Source of the DNA: an endosymbiont of Acanthamoeba sp. UWC8
GTDB lineage: Bacteria; Pseudomonadota; Alphaproteobacteria; Rickettsiales; Midichloriaceae
NCBI RefSeq assembly: GCF_000730245.1
Contig: NZ_CP004403.1
Span: 1,240,001 to 1,304,000 of the forward strand
DNA length: 64,000 nucleotides
Direction of reading: 5' to 3'
In this document: positions 1 through 8,867 of the stretch, one piece after another
Numbering within the stretch: the stretch's first letter is position 1
How the letters are laid out: each line of letters begins with the position of its first letter
Position numbers and translations under genes: made by a program
Notes under the pieces: generated by a model
Seen by the model: the letters and a program-made list of their open reading frames with translations, nothing else
What the model was told of the DNA's origin: nothing
The model's database searches: none

Positions 1-937
1 TTTGTAAATTTAAATCTAAAGTTGTATAGATTTTTATATCCTGATTATTAGCAGTAATATAGAGAGGTAACTGTTCAATCACATAATCGGAGAAATAAGG
101 ATTTTGTAAAGCACCTCTGGAATTACCTCGCTCCATAATTAAAGGAGGAATAGCTTTCTTTATATCCGTATGAGTAATATAATTTTCTTCTTCCATAGCG
201 GATAATACTTGTTTTGCACGTTTTATTGATAGCTCATGGTTATTAGCAGGCGCGTATTTGCTCGGCGCTTTAAGCATACCGGCCAATATCGCAGCTTCAT
301 ACAAACTGACTTTTTCTATATATTTACCAAAATAAAATTTTGCTGCCGCATCAACCCCGAAGTTTCCTTTACCTAAATAAACCCTGTTCAGGTAAATACG
401 TATTATCTCTTTCTTGCTATATTTTTTTTCCAGCTTAATTGCAATCAACGCTTCCTGGATTTTACGTTTAAAAGTTTTTTCAGGGGTTAGAAAAGCAATT
501 TTTGCTAGCTGCTGGGTAATGGTGCTTCCTCCTTGTACAACTTTTCCGGCCTTCTTATTTCTATAAACTGCACGTATTATTCCCCAAATATCTACCCCAT
601 TATGATCAAAAAACCTTCTGTCTTCGATTGCTACCACAGCTTGAATTAATGTTTTTGGGATTTGCTCGAATTTTAAATCCCTTCCCTGCAAATCTCCGTA
701 GTTAGCTAAAATCCGGCCATTTCTATCCAATACCGTAAAACTCGGCTGTTTTTTAAATTCATAAACTTGCGCTATATTAGGCAAATCCGAAGAATAGTAG
801 GCAATTATTAAAAAAGTCAAAGAAGCACATATTAGAGAAATAACAAAGCCCACTTTTAAAAGAAGAACTACAGCTCTTTTTCTAATACTCTTTTTGCCGG
901 AGGCTTTCTTTTTATATGGCTTTTTCTTTTTAGTCAT
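1..937 (-). CDS. mrcA: Penicillin-binding protein 1A family, N-terminal part (runs off the window)
   Basis: Bifunctional peptidoglycan synthase of the inner membrane; 312 residues are visible and the reading frame is open to the window edge. The start ATG is at 937. A Lys/Arg-rich cytoplasmic tail (residues 1-21) is followed by one membrane anchor (about 22-47), then a GT51 transglycosylase domain with the catalytic-Glu motif EDRRFFDHNG (Glu about 105) and the signature QGGSTITQQLAK. The last residues, around TTLDLNLQ, are the usual linker into the transpeptidase domain, which lies outside the window. The gene starts 13 bases after nuoF ends on the same strand, so co-transcription is likely. 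PBP1A is preferred over PBP1C or a monofunctional transglycosylase because the chain continues towards a transpeptidase domain. Confidence 0.9.
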   Translation of the reverse strand, partial: MTKKKKPYKKKASGKKSIRKRAVVLLLKVGFVISLICASLTFLIIAYYSSDLPNIAQVYEFKKQPSFTVLDRNGRILANYGDLQGRDLKFEQIPKTLIQAVVAIEDRRFFDHNGVDIWGIIRAVYRNKKAGKVVQGGSTITQQLAKIAFLTPEKTFKRKIQEALIAIKLEKKYSKKEIIRIYLNRVYLGKGNFGVDAAAKFYFGKYIEKVSLYEAAILAGMLKAPSKYAPANNHELSIKRAKQVLSAMEEENYITHTDIKKAIPPLIMERGNSRGALQNPYFSDYVIEQLPLYITANNQDIKIYTTLDLNLQ

Positions 938-950
938 TTTTATGAGGAAT

Positions 951-2243
951 CTATGCTACTTTCTTATGTGCTTTTTTATACTTATTAATTCTATCTTCAA
1001 TTTCGCCTCTGAAATGTCTGATCAATCCCTGAATCGGCCAAGCAGCGGCATCCCCAAGTGCACAAATCGTATGACCTTCAATCTGCTTGGTTAAATCAAA
1101 TAATTTGTCTATTTCTTCAATATCAGCTTCACCCTTAACAAACCTTTTCATAATTCTATAAAGCCATCCGGTTCCTTCGCGACAAGGCGTACATTGCCCG
1201 CATGATTCATGCATATAAAACTTCGATAACCTGGCAATTGCCGCGATTATATCGGTTGATTTATCCATTACTATTACGGCCGCAGTTCCAAGCCCGCTAT
1301 TTACCGCTCTCAAACTGTCAAAATCCATTAACACTTCATCACAAATATTTTTTGGCAGCAGCGGAACCGATGACCCGCCCGGAATTATTGCAAGCAGATT
1401 ATCCCATCCGCCTCTTACTCCGCCAGCATGCTTTTCTATCAATTCTTTAAGCGGTATTGACATAGCTTCTTCAACATTACACGGCTTATTTACATGGCCT
1501 GAAATACAAAATACTTTAGTGCCTGCATTATTGGGCTTTCCTATCGAAGTAAACCATGAAGCACCTCTTCTCAAAATAGTCGGAACCACGGCAATGGTTT
1601 CAACGTTATTTACCGTGCTCGGGCACCCGTATAAACCGACCGCTGCGGGGAATGAAGGAGGCTTAAGCCTCGGCATCCCCTTTCTTCCCTCTAAGCTATT
1701 AAGTAATGCAGTTTCTTCACCACATATATAAGCTCCCGCTCCTCTATGTAAAATAACATCAAAGTCATACCCTATACCGCAAGCATTTTTGCCGATTAAC
1801 CCGGCTTCATACGCCTCATCTATAGCTTGCTGCAAAACTACCGCTTCATTATAATACTCACCACGAATATAGATAAATGCAGCTTTAGCTCTAATTGCAA
1901 AGCCTGATATTAAACAACCCTCAATCAACTTATGAGGTTCATTACGTATAATATCTCTATCCTTGCAGGTTCCCGGCTCACTTTCATCAGCATTAACCAC
2001 CAGATAAGAAGGCCTGCCGTCCGGAGTAGACTTAGGCATAAAAGACCATTTTACTCCCGTGGAGAAACCTGCACCACCTCTCCCTCTGAGCCCTGAGAGT
2101 TTAACTTCATCAATAATTTGCTCCGGGGTACTCTGTAAAATTTTCTTGGTATTATCCCAATCGCCTCTTTTTTTAGCTTCTTTTAAAGTAAAGGAGGACT
2201 CTCCGTAAAGGTTGGTAAATATGCGATCTTTTTCCTGCAACAT
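951..2243 (-). CDS. nuoF: NADH-quinone oxidoreductase subunit F
   Basis: Complex I subunit of the peripheral arm on the cytoplasmic side. It binds NADH and FMN and carries the N3 [4Fe-4S] cluster, passing electrons to the quinone. The 430-residue length is normal for the family. Visible motifs are the glycine-rich [13 protein letters not shown] (NADH/FMN binding, about residue 55), the [10 protein letters not shown] segment, and the cluster ligands in [12 protein letters not shown] followed by HTICALGD near the C-terminus. Upstream is motA, which is unrelated, and downstream is PBP1A. nuoE and nuoD lie about 25 kb away on the other strand, so this subunit is separated from its usual operon partners. 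Confidence 0.97.
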   Translation of the reverse strand: MLQEKDRIFTNLYGESSFTLKEAKKRGDWDNTKKILQSTPEQIIDEVKLSGLRGRGGAGFSTGVKWSFMPKSTPDGRPSYLVVNADESEPGTCKDRDIIRNEPHKLIEGCLISGFAIRAKAAFIYIRGEYYNEAVVLQQAIDEAYEAGLIGKNACGIGYDFDVILHRGAGAYICGEETALLNSLEGRKGMPRLKPPSFPAAVGLYGCPSTVNNVETIAVVPTILRRGASWFTSIGKPNNAGTKVFCISGHVNKPCNVEEAMSIPLKELIEKHAGGVRGGWDNLLAIIPGGSSVPLLPKNICDEVLMDFDSLRAVNSGLGTAAVIVMDKSTDIIAAIARLSKFYMHESCGQCTPCREGTGWLYRIMKRFVKGEADIEEIDKLFDLTKQIEGHTICALGDAAAWPIQGLIRHFRGEIEDRINKYKKAHKKVA

Positions 2244-2301
2244 TTGTAGATGTATGATTTTTATAACCTAATATTTTTTGTACACCAATTAAACTATTAT
2301 A

Positions 2302-3195
2302 TCAATCTGATTGAGGTGCAGCTTCTTTATTTTCCACTTTTAAATCTTTCATTGCTTCTTCAAGTTCAAAAAATGTCGGCTGATAAACCCCAGGCACGTT
2401 ACCTCTGCCGATCTCTACCGAAATTTGTGGGGCATTCCCCTTTAGATGTGCAATAATTGTATCTCTGATAATAAATAAAAATTGCAGATCCTGCATATGA
2501 ATTGCCTTAGCTTTATTCGACATAGGGCCGACAATACAATAAGCTAAAAACACTCCTAAAAATGTTCCGACCAACGCACTACCGATCATCATCCCGAGCA
2601 CAGAAGGCGGTTGATCAATAGAAGCCATAGTTTTTATAACCCCAAGTACCGCAGCTACGATTCCGATCGCCGGCAACGCGTCTGACATGGTTTGTAATGC
2701 ATCTGAACCCGCCGTAACCTCATGAGCATATTTATCCAATTGCCTTTGCATGTTATCTTCAATTTGGTAGGGGTCTTCAAGACTCATGGTGACTATCCTT
2801 AAAGTATCACATATAAAACTGATAACAAACTTATCAGCTAATATTTTAGGAAATTGACTAAATATAGAGCTCTCACTCGGCTTTTCAATATGCTCTTCAA
2901 TTACTAATATTCCTTTAGTTTTAATTGTTTTTGTAATCAAAAAGAGTAAGCATAAAAGATCTTGGTAATCTTTCTTAGACCATTTAGTACCTTTAAAGCA
3001 CTTAACAACATCGGATAAACATTTTTTTAAAGTGCTGGTTTTATTGCCTACAATTGTTGCACCGACTGCAGCGCCACCGATTACTAACATCTCAAACGGT
3101 AATGCCTCAAGAATAACTCCTATACTACCGCCATGCAAAGCATATCCGCCGAATACCGCTCCGAGTATGATTATTATCCCTACTATTAAAAGCAT
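2302..3195 (-). CDS. motA: Flagellar motor stator protein MotA
   Basis: MotA is the proton-channel stator subunit that drives flagellar rotation in the inner membrane, working with MotB. The protein is 297 residues, normal for the family, with two N-terminal and two central membrane segments. The conserved prolines are present in DALPAIGIVAAVLG and IVGPMSNKAK, and the cytoplasmic loop is of full size. The ATG at 3195 is chosen because a strong GGGGGAG ribosome site precedes it; an upstream in-frame codon at 3216 would overlap that site. No motB or other flagellar gene adjoins it, which is unusual because motA and motB are normally paired. Family identification is firm; whether it serves a working flagellum cannot be told from here. 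Confidence 0.92.
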   Translation of the reverse strand: MLLIVGIIIILGAVFGGYALHGGSIGVILEALPFEMLVIGGAAVGATIVGNKTSTLKKCLSDVVKCFKGTKWSKKDYQDLLCLLFLITKTIKTKGILVIEEHIEKPSESSIFSQFPKILADKFVISFICDTLRIVTMSLEDPYQIEDNMQRQLDKYAHEVTAGSDALQTMSDALPAIGIVAAVLGVIKTMASIDQPPSVLGMMIGSALVGTFLGVFLAYCIVGPMSNKAKAIHMQDLQFLFIIRDTIIAHLKGNAPQISVEIGRGNVPGVYQPTFFELEEAMKDLKVENKEAAPQSD

Positions 3196-3313
3196 TTTTT
3201 CTCCCCCCAAACACATTTACTATTTAAAAATGTTGCTTTGCTCGTTTTTTCATTTAAAAATATATTCTTATTTAAGACTTTACTAAACAAGCATAGTTGT
3301 CAAGAGTGTAGTC

Positions 3314-4312
3314 ATGATTATCGCATATATAAATATTAATAACACATTGAATAAAGTAGAATTAGAACCGGGCAACACTATACCTGTAGGTTGTGTTTGG
3401 CTTGATCTTTTAGAACCTACTATTGAAGAAGAAAAATTTATTGAGAAATCATTAAATATTGATGCTCCGACTCGTGAGGAGATGAATAAATTTGAGGTAA
3501 TGAGTCCTTTTTATAAAGAGGGAGATGCTTATTATATGACCGTGACTGCTCTTCACAAAGCTGAATCCGAATATCCCGATGCTACGGCCATCACATTTAT
3601 TATAACTCCGAATTATTTAGTTACTCTAAGATATCATAGGCCACGACCGTTTAATAATTTTGCCGCACGCGCAATGAGGCAACCTGAGATTTGTTCTTCT
3701 CCTGAAATTGTTCTTGAAGGATTAATTGATTCATTAATTGATAGAATAGCAGATGCGCTTGAAAAATCCGGAAATGAGCTTGATAGTATTTTAAAAAGTA
3801 TTTTTGAAAAGAAAGTAGTAAAGGGTAATAATCAAATTAAAGATAATTCTAAATTTTATTATAACAATGTTATAAAGAAAGTCGGGCGCACCGGTAACGT
3901 AATTTCTAAGAATCGTGAAAGCTTACTTAGTATTAATCGTATGCTTATTTTTTATAGTCAGATTGATACTTTAAAGAATCCGAGCCGGAAAGAAACGCGT
4001 GCTAAGTTTAAAACTATTACCAGAGAGGTTATATCCCTTACCGAGTATGCTAATTTCCTTTCACAAAGAATAAGCTTTTTACTGGATGCTACACTCGGAA
4101 TGCTTAGCGTTGAACAAAATTCGATAATTAAAGTATTCACAGTTGCAGCTGCCGTATTTATGCCGCCAACCTTAATTGCAAGTATTTATGGTATGAATTT
4201 TCATAATATGCCTGAATTGGATTGGACCTATGGCTACCCGATAGCAATTTTATTTATAATCATTTCTGCTATTGCCCCTTATTATTATTTTAAAAAGAAA
4301 GGTTGGTTATAG
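3314..4312 (+). CDS. corA: CorA-family magnesium/cobalt transporter
   Basis: Pentameric inner-membrane channel for Mg2+ (and Co2+ or Ni2+). The 332-residue protein has the usual long cytoplasmic N-terminal funnel and two C-terminal membrane helices. The signature Gly-Met-Asn is present at the end of the first helix, in IYGMNFHNMPELDW, and the chain ends in a short basic tail (YYYFKKKGWL). It is transcribed divergently from motA, with about 120 bases between the two starts. The start has no good ribosome site, only a weak AAGAG, but upstream in-frame options are absent. The downstream region holds no intact gene. Confidence 0.93.
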   Translation: MIIAYININNTLNKVELEPGNTIPVGCVWLDLLEPTIEEEKFIEKSLNIDAPTREEMNKFEVMSPFYKEGDAYYMTVTALHKAESEYPDATAITFIITPNYLVTLRYHRPRPFNNFAARAMRQPEICSSPEIVLEGLIDSLIDRIADALEKSGNELDSILKSIFEKKVVKGNNQIKDNSKFYYNNVIKKVGRTGNVISKNRESLLSINRMLIFYSQIDTLKNPSRKETRAKFKTITREVISLTEYANFLSQRISFLLDATLGMLSVEQNSIIKVFTVAAAVFMPPTLIASIYGMNFHNMPELDWTYGYPIAILFIIISAIAPYYYFKKKGWL

Positions 4313-4324
4313 TTCAAAAAGCAA

Positions 4325-4802
4325 CTATTCACATAATTTTTTGTAACTCCCTAATAAATCTCTATAGGTGAGGATCAGATTATGCATTGGGGATTTCATT
4401 AAACTCAAACCATTGTTGAACTCCACTAAACTCATTTTAAATTTAGTTCTTCTAGACCACCCATGCTTGACAATTTCTTTGGTAGTCTTCATTGATTTTA
4501 AAAATACCCTCTATGTGTGAGCCAAAATTGTGCTTTACTTATGATTAATAAGAAGAAGTTTAGAATTTTTCTCATCAAACAAAGCAAAATAATAAACAGT
4601 ATGCTTATTAGGTATGTTAGGTTTTAAGGTTTGAGATATTAGACACTACGTTTTTAATCCGCCTGAAGGTATTCTCAATATGAGCTTGCCTAAGTGTGTC
4701 TAGTGGAATGATATTTGAAATGGCATATATAATGTGATCGGTTATTGTTTGTTTATTTATAACAGTACTTATCATTTTCACTTTAGAAAAATAATTTTTC
4801 AA
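4325..4802 (-). pseudogene. Decayed protein-coding gene of unknown family
   Basis: Reading the minus strand gives a coherent protein-like stretch of about 160 codons broken three ways. An open segment from 4802 to 4617 contains IENTFRRIKNVVSN. A one-base shift in a short A run near 4622 then moves the frame to one that continues as NKHTVYYFALFDEKNSK. After that come two in-frame stops (TAA then TAG) before a last open stretch with KFKMSLVEFNNGLSLMKSP that ends at 4325. I do not recognise the family; a transposase or an old effector gene are both possible. The call rests on frame continuity and residue composition only, so it is tentative. Confidence 0.35.
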
Positions 4803-5036
4803 TAACTAAAATTCTTTAAAATCTTTAACCTTTTTGAAAAAAGGTCGGAAGCTCGGAAAAAATGCTGTGTTCTCTAGTTGTCTCATCTAAACTTCAATTA
4901 AGAACTATTCTATATTTTGTGTTCGCGTGGCAATTCATAAATGAATATTTTTATTTCGACTATAGGTGCCTTGCTCGCATTAAATAAAAATATACAACAT
5001 TAGCTATCACAAAAATATTATCTATATTCTTTTAAT
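4803..5036. other. Intergenic stretch with nothing recognised
   Basis: AT-rich sequence between the decayed gene and the terminator behind rplI. I found no open frame with protein-like composition, no tRNA-like fold and no repeat in it. Confidence 0.4.
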
Positions 5037-5071
5037 AAAAAACCTCCTAAAGTTTACCTTTAAGAGGTTTT
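5037..5071 (-). terminator. Intrinsic terminator of the rpsF-rpsR-rplI operon
   Basis: AAAACCTC and GAGGTTTT pair, continued inward by TAAAG and CTTTA after one mismatch, around a five-base loop. Read on the minus strand the hairpin is followed by a run of T (TTTTTTATT). It lies 55 bases after the rplI stop. Confidence 0.7.
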
Positions 5072-5125
5072 AAAAATTGACTTGTTATATAGCTTTAGTA
5101 AAAAGCTTTATATAAGAGTGTAAGC

Positions 5126-5623
5126 TTAGCTTGCGACTTGAATAGTAGAAGCTTGTAAACTTGCTTTTCCTTCTTGCTCAGTTCTTGCAATACTAAGAGC
5201 AATTTTAGCTTTTACTTCTGCATGAAGATTTAAGGTAACCTCATAAACTCCAATTTCTTTAAACTTAGAAGTAATTACGACACTATCCGGCGAAATCACA
5301 ATTTCCGATACAACTTTTACTGCATTAACTATGTCTCTGGCAGTAACAGAACCATATAGCCTTCCGTCTTCCGCAGCTTGCCTAACAATAACTACCCCAA
5401 CCCCGACAAGCTTTTGAGATAATTCTTCAGCAGCTTCCTGTTTCTTTAAGTTCTCTGCTTCAATAGTTGCTCTTTGCTGTTCAACGTAGGCAATATTATC
5501 TTTTGTAGCTCTGATTGCTTTTTTGCGTGGAAGGAGATAATTTCTGCCGAAACCATCAGCAACGTTTACTATTTCCCCTATTTTTCCAAGCTTATCTACT
5601 GATTCAATTAAAATAACTTGCAT
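5126..5623 (-). CDS. rplI: 50S ribosomal protein L9
   Basis: Large-subunit protein that binds 23S rRNA domain V and bridges neighbouring ribosomes. The 165-residue chain has the N-terminal L9 domain with GEIVNVADGFGRNYLLP (about residues 16-32), followed by the long connecting helix rich in Glu, Ala and Lys and the C-terminal domain. It is the last gene of the usual rpsF-rpsR-rplI operon, 15 bases after rpsR, and a strong terminator follows. The C-terminus is slightly longer than in E. coli (149 residues), which is common in alphaproteobacteria. Confidence 0.97.
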   Translation of the reverse strand: MQVILIESVDKLGKIGEIVNVADGFGRNYLLPRKKAIRATKDNIAYVEQQRATIEAENLKKQEAAEELSQKLVGVGVVIVRQAAEDGRLYGSVTARDIVNAVKVVSEIVISPDSVVITSKFKEIGVYEVTLNLHAEVKAKIALSIARTEQEGKASLQASTIQVAS

Positions 5624-5638
5624 GTTTTATCTCTGAAC

Positions 5639-5902
5639 TTAAATGGTTGTGAATGGTAATAATGCGATATTTCTTGCTCTTTTAATCGCATTCTTTAATT
5701 CTCTTTGCTTTTTAGCAGAAACTGAAGAAATCCTACTTGGTAAAATCCTACCCTTTTCTGAAATAAATTTTTTAAGCAACTGAATGTTTTTGTAATCAAT
5801 TTCTGGTGCATCTTTACCGCTTAATGGGCAACGCGAACCTTTTTTACTATATTGCTTTCTATTAAAAAGCACTGAATTTGAAATAATATTATTTTCAGAC
5901 AT
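5639..5902 (-). CDS. rpsR: 30S ribosomal protein S18
   Basis: Small-subunit protein that pairs with S6 on the 16S central domain. It is 87 residues. The S18 core is visible as [20 protein letters not shown] and, near the C-terminus, [19 protein letters not shown]. It sits between rpsF and rplI with short gaps, as in nearly all Proteobacteria. Confidence 0.97.
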   Translation of the reverse strand: MSENNIISNSVLFNRKQYSKKGSRCPLSGKDAPEIDYKNIQLLKKFISEKGRILPSRISSVSAKKQRELKNAIKRARNIALLPFTTI

Positions 5903-5923
5903 ACAAACCTTTTTTATTTAAAT

Positions 5924-6292
5924 TTATACTTCGGCCGCTTCACCAAAGCTACCGATATCAGAAGGAGCTTGCATCATAGGCGTCGGTGCATCGTCAATTT
6001 TATCAACTTTAATATTAGAGAACATTATAACATTTTCATCAATTTTATAATTTCGTTCTAATTCCTTAATTACATCCGAAGAAGCTGACAACCCGAGATA
6101 AACGTAATGACCTTTTTTATTTTTTTTCACAATGTATGCAAGCTGCCTTACTCTCCAATATTCTTTCTTTATAAGAGTAGCGCCTAAGTTTGTAGCAATA
6201 TCAATAAACTTGCCAGCAATTTTGTGAACATCAGCCTCGGAAATATCCTGCCTTAATATAAAAATTGAATCGTAAAACGCCATTTTTGTCAT
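5924..6292 (-). CDS. rpsF: 30S ribosomal protein S6
   Basis: Small-subunit protein that forms a heterodimer with S18. About 122 residues from the chosen start. The typical S6 opening (MAFYDSIFILRQDISE) and the ferredoxin-like core with YWRVRQLAYIVKKNKKGHYV are clear. The longest open frame starts at 6316, but the AAGGAG at 6305-6310 lies inside it and points to an ATG at 6292 (or one at 6283), which also matches the family's N-terminus. First gene of the rpsF-rpsR-rplI operon. A short acidic tail ends the protein. Confidence 0.95.
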   Translation of the reverse strand: MTKMAFYDSIFILRQDISEADVHKIAGKFIDIATNLGATLIKKEYWRVRQLAYIVKKNKKGHYVYLGLSASSDVIKELERNYKIDENVIMFSNIKVDKIDDAPTPMMQAPSDIGSFGEAAEV

Positions 6293-6349
6293 TTTTATCT
6301 CGTACTCCTTGAGCAAATATGCTTTTTATAAATAATTCTTAGAAGGTGC

Positions 6350-6377
6350 ATATTAAGAGAAATATTTATTTTTGCAA
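6350..6377 (-). promoter_or_regulatory. Candidate sigma-70 promoter of the rpsF operon
   Basis: Minus strand TTGCAA (6372-6377), a 16-base spacer and TAATAT (6350-6355), each 4 of 6 to consensus, about 35 bases before the rpsF ribosome site. In such AT-rich DNA chance matches are common. Confidence 0.3.
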
Positions 6378-6429
6378 GCTTTTATTAATGCTTATGATAA
6401 AAGAAAGAATCATTGCTAACAACAAATAT

Positions 6430-7188
6430 TTACAAATCAATTACCATACCGTCGTATGCAGGAATTATATGTTTAGGCAATATTCGCTTCAATTCATCAT
6501 ATTCCATGGTATGCGCCATATGCGTCAGAACGGTAAGCTTCGGGTTTACTCTCGCTACCCAATTCAATATAAGCTCCAGATAAGCATGTGAAGGCATCCA
6601 ATAATAACGCATGCAATCTAAAATCCACACCTCTGTACCTTCCAATAATTTGTAACTCAATTCAGGTATTTTGTTAAGATCAGTAGAATATGTGAGTTTC
6701 CCGAATTTAAAGCCTAAGGAATGTATACCGCCATGAATTTGAGGCAAGCTTTGCACCCTTATATCTCCAACCATAAAATTTTCATCTGTTTTTATAATAT
6801 TCGGAGTTAAGCGAGGAGGATAAAGTGGGCTGAATTGTCTAAATATATAGGGGAATCTCTGCATTAAAAAAGTATGTGTCCTTTCATCCATATATGCAGG
6901 GATAGGCTTTTTATCTTTACTTAATAATTTTATATCATCAATTCCTGCGACATGATCCGCATGATCATGAGTGTATAAAACAGCATCAACGTGCTTTATT
7001 TTATTATTCAGTGCCTGCTGCCTTAAATCAGTGGAAGTATCTATTAAGATTTTTGTATTGTCTGATTCCACTAATATTGATACGCGCGTGCGGTTATTTT
7101 TAGGATTTTCTGATTTGCAGACTACGCATTCACATCCGACTTCAGGCACACCATTTGAACCACCGCATCCTAAAATCGTAAACTTCAT
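6430..7188 (-). CDS. MBL-fold metallohydrolase, PhnP/RNase Z-like group
   Basis: A 252-residue zinc-dependent hydrolase. The metallo-beta-lactamase fold is shown by the N-terminal GCGGSNGVPEVGC, the metal motif YTHDHADHVAGIDD (about residues 70-85), a later QIHGG and a near C-terminal LTHMAHT. The GxxxS.GVP..GC opening with a following CxxC (CVVC) is typical of the PhnP-like phosphodiesterase group found across Rickettsiales and other alphaproteobacteria, often next to tatD as here. The substrate is not known from sequence; a nucleic acid or cyclic phosphodiester is likely. It lies 14 bases after tatD on the same strand, so the two are co-transcribed. Confidence 0.85.
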   Translation of the reverse strand: MKFTILGCGGSNGVPEVGCECVVCKSENPKNNRTRVSILVESDNTKILIDTSTDLRQQALNNKIKHVDAVLYTHDHADHVAGIDDIKLLSKDKKPIPAYMDERTHTFLMQRFPYIFRQFSPLYPPRLTPNIIKTDENFMVGDIRVQSLPQIHGGIHSLGFKFGKLTYSTDLNKIPELSYKLLEGTEVWILDCMRYYWMPSHAYLELILNWVARVNPKLTVLTHMAHTMEYDELKRILPKHIIPAYDGMVIDL

Positions 7189-7202
7189 ATCTCACCTCAG
7201 CT

Positions 7203-7982
7203 TCAATTTAATTTAGCCTTGTTAAACAGCTTGAAAAAATTTTGTGTAGTCTCTTGGCAGAAATGCTCAAAATTCTCCCCCCTTAAATCAGCTAAAAATT
7301 CTGCTGTATGCTTAACAAAGCTAGGCTCGTTTCTTTTACCCCTTAGAGGTGTCGGCGCGAGATAAGGTGCATCGGTTTCAACTAAAAGCTTTTCCAGCGG
7401 AATCTTTTTAAACAATGAATGCAAATCGTGCGCATTTTTAAAAGTGACAATTCCTGAAGCAGAAATATAAAATCCTAGCTCTAAGCTTTCCATGGCAAGC
7501 TTCTCTGAGGAAGTAAAGCAATGTAAAACTGCACTAAAGTCTTTTTGCTTTTTGTATTCTCTTAAAATATTTATAGTATCCGAATCAGCATTTCTAGTAT
7601 GTATAATAAGAGGCAATCCGGTTTCTTGTGCCGCTAATATATGCTCAACAAATGATTCATGCTGCAAAGCCTTATGCTCGGTATCATAATAGTAATCAAG
7701 GCCGGTTTCGCCGATTCCAATTACTTTGCTGTTATTGCATATATCTGCAATTTCATTTGCTTTATAAATCCTAGTATCCTTAATATTCAAAGGATGTGTG
7801 CCGACTGAGCAAAAAATAGGAAAGTCATTTTTGGTTAGCTTATGAATTTCTTCCCACTGGTCAAGGTTCGTACAAATAGTCTGCATTGCAATAACACCTG
7901 CTAATTTTGCACGCTTAATTACATCTTCAAAATCAGCTTTAAATTCATTAAAATCCAGGTGGCAATGTGTATCAATAAGCAT
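7203..7982 (-). CDS. tatD: TatD-family metal-dependent deoxyribonuclease
   Basis: Amidohydrolase-fold nuclease of the TatD/YcfH family, 259 residues, acting in the cytoplasm on DNA ends. Metal ligands are visible in the opening DTHCHLDF, in GIGETGLDYYY (Glu about 93), in LPLIIHTRNAD, in LHCFTSS and in the C-terminal VETDAPYLAPTP. The chain length and all signature blocks are complete. It sits between an IHF-like gene (9 bases upstream) and the MBL hydrolase, forming a probable three-gene operon. The YcfH-type orthologue is preferred over E. coli TatD itself. Confidence 0.92.
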   Translation of the reverse strand: MLIDTHCHLDFNEFKADFEDVIKRAKLAGVIAMQTICTNLDQWEEIHKLTKNDFPIFCSVGTHPLNIKDTRIYKANEIADICNNSKVIGIGETGLDYYYDTEHKALQHESFVEHILAAQETGLPLIIHTRNADSDTINILREYKKQKDFSAVLHCFTSSEKLAMESLELGFYISASGIVTFKNAHDLHSLFKKIPLEKLLVETDAPYLAPTPLRGKRNEPSFVKHTAEFLADLRGENFEHFCQETTQNFFKLFNKAKLN

Positions 7983-7991
7983 TTATATTTT

Positions 7992-8312
7992 TTATGAGAT
8001 TAAATGTATATTGTCATTTATCCTCTTTTTTAGCTTAGGTGCAACTTTAAATTTCACAACTTTCCTAGCCGGGATGGTTGCCTCTTCCATAGTTTTAGGG
8101 TTACGCCCCAATCTTTCTTTTTTAGATTTAGAAATAAAAGATCCGAAAAGCCTGATTTTAATTTCATAGTCTTCACAAATTCTGGAAATCAAAAAATTAA
8201 TCAGCTGATCAACCATCTCAGAAGATTTAGTTATATTAATTCCACTTTCCCTTTTTATAGCTCTGGCTAAAAATTCTCTGGTTATAGTGCTTTTATTTAA
8301 ACATGAGATCAT
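7992..8312 (-). CDS. HU/IHF family DNA-binding protein, IhfA-like
   Basis: DNA-bending nucleoid protein, 106 residues from the ATG at 8312. A TTG five codons upstream is possible, but the ATG has GAAAG eight bases before it. The IHF/HU fold is shown by the helical N-terminal half, LFGSFISKSKKERLGRNPKT (beta arm entry with the RNP segment) and the C-terminal IPARKVVKFKVAPKLKKRI, which is closest to IHF alpha. The N-terminus is several residues longer than E. coli IhfA. A second, IhfB-like gene lies at 24143, so a heterodimer is plausible. First gene of the likely operon with tatD. Confidence 0.85.
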   Translation of the reverse strand: MISCLNKSTITREFLARAIKRESGINITKSSEMVDQLINFLISRICEDYEIKIRLFGSFISKSKKERLGRNPKTMEEATIPARKVVKFKVAPKLKKRINDNIHLIS

Positions 8313-8539
8313 CTTATTTACTTTCAATAATTAATGTTATATTGAAGTAATTTTACGAACAAAACACTGATAAATCAATTATTTATAAGTTAAAGTTTTA
8401 TTAAATAAAAACTAAGATCAAAAGAATGCAAAGGCTACCCAAAACCTGACAAACCCAGCACCCAAGCAGCAAAAGGAGTATTTTCATCTTAACTAACTTA
8501 AAATATAATAGGTATATATAACTAAAAATATGATCATTG

Positions 8540-8567
8540 TTGACTTTTTAATATAACTTAATATTGT
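8540..8567 (+). promoter_or_regulatory. Candidate sigma-70 promoter of the F0 ATP synthase operon
   Basis: TTGACT (8540-8545, 5 of 6) and TATTGT (8562-8567, 4 of 6) separated by 16 bases. The atpI start is 31 bases downstream. The preceding 220 bases hold a short C/A-rich stretch (about 8436-8478) and no gene. Confidence 0.4.
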
Positions 8568-8598
8568 TATACGGCTATAGATACTCTCGGTACCGGTA

Positions 8599-8856
8599 TT
8601 GAAAGAATTAGAGGATAAAATCAAGCAAATAAAACAAAAAGAGGATAGCTCAAATAATCCTGAGAGATTTGATTATTCACGATTATTGGTTGACCTTTTT
8701 TCGGGCTTGATTGTTGGAGCATCGCTAGGATATTTCATTGATAAATCCTTAGGAACTTTGCCTCTGACATTGTTTATATTCACTATATTAGGCACTGCCG
8801 GCGGTTTCTATAATTTTTATAAGCATTTTAAAAAATTTGAAATTAATAAAAAATAA
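8599..8856 (+). CDS. atpI: F0F1 ATP synthase assembly protein AtpI
   Basis: Small membrane protein that helps assemble the c-ring, 85 residues. A charged N-terminal helix (about 1-30) is followed by two membrane helices, with the conserved GASLGYFID between them. No ATG is available in frame after the last upstream stop; a TTG at 8599 is the only usual start codon and has no clear ribosome site, so the exact start is uncertain. It is the first gene of the F0 operon, 11 bases before atpB, as in other alphaproteobacteria. Confidence 0.8.
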   Translation: MKELEDKIKQIKQKEDSSNNPERFDYSRLLVDLFSGLIVGASLGYFIDKSLGTLPLTLFIFTILGTAGGFYNFYKHFKKFEINKK

Positions 8857-8867
8857 TTGAGAAAATA

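Noticed and set aside
8436-8478. C/A-rich stretch before the atp promoter as a small RNA
   Set aside because: There is no stable fold, promoter or terminator to support an RNA gene.
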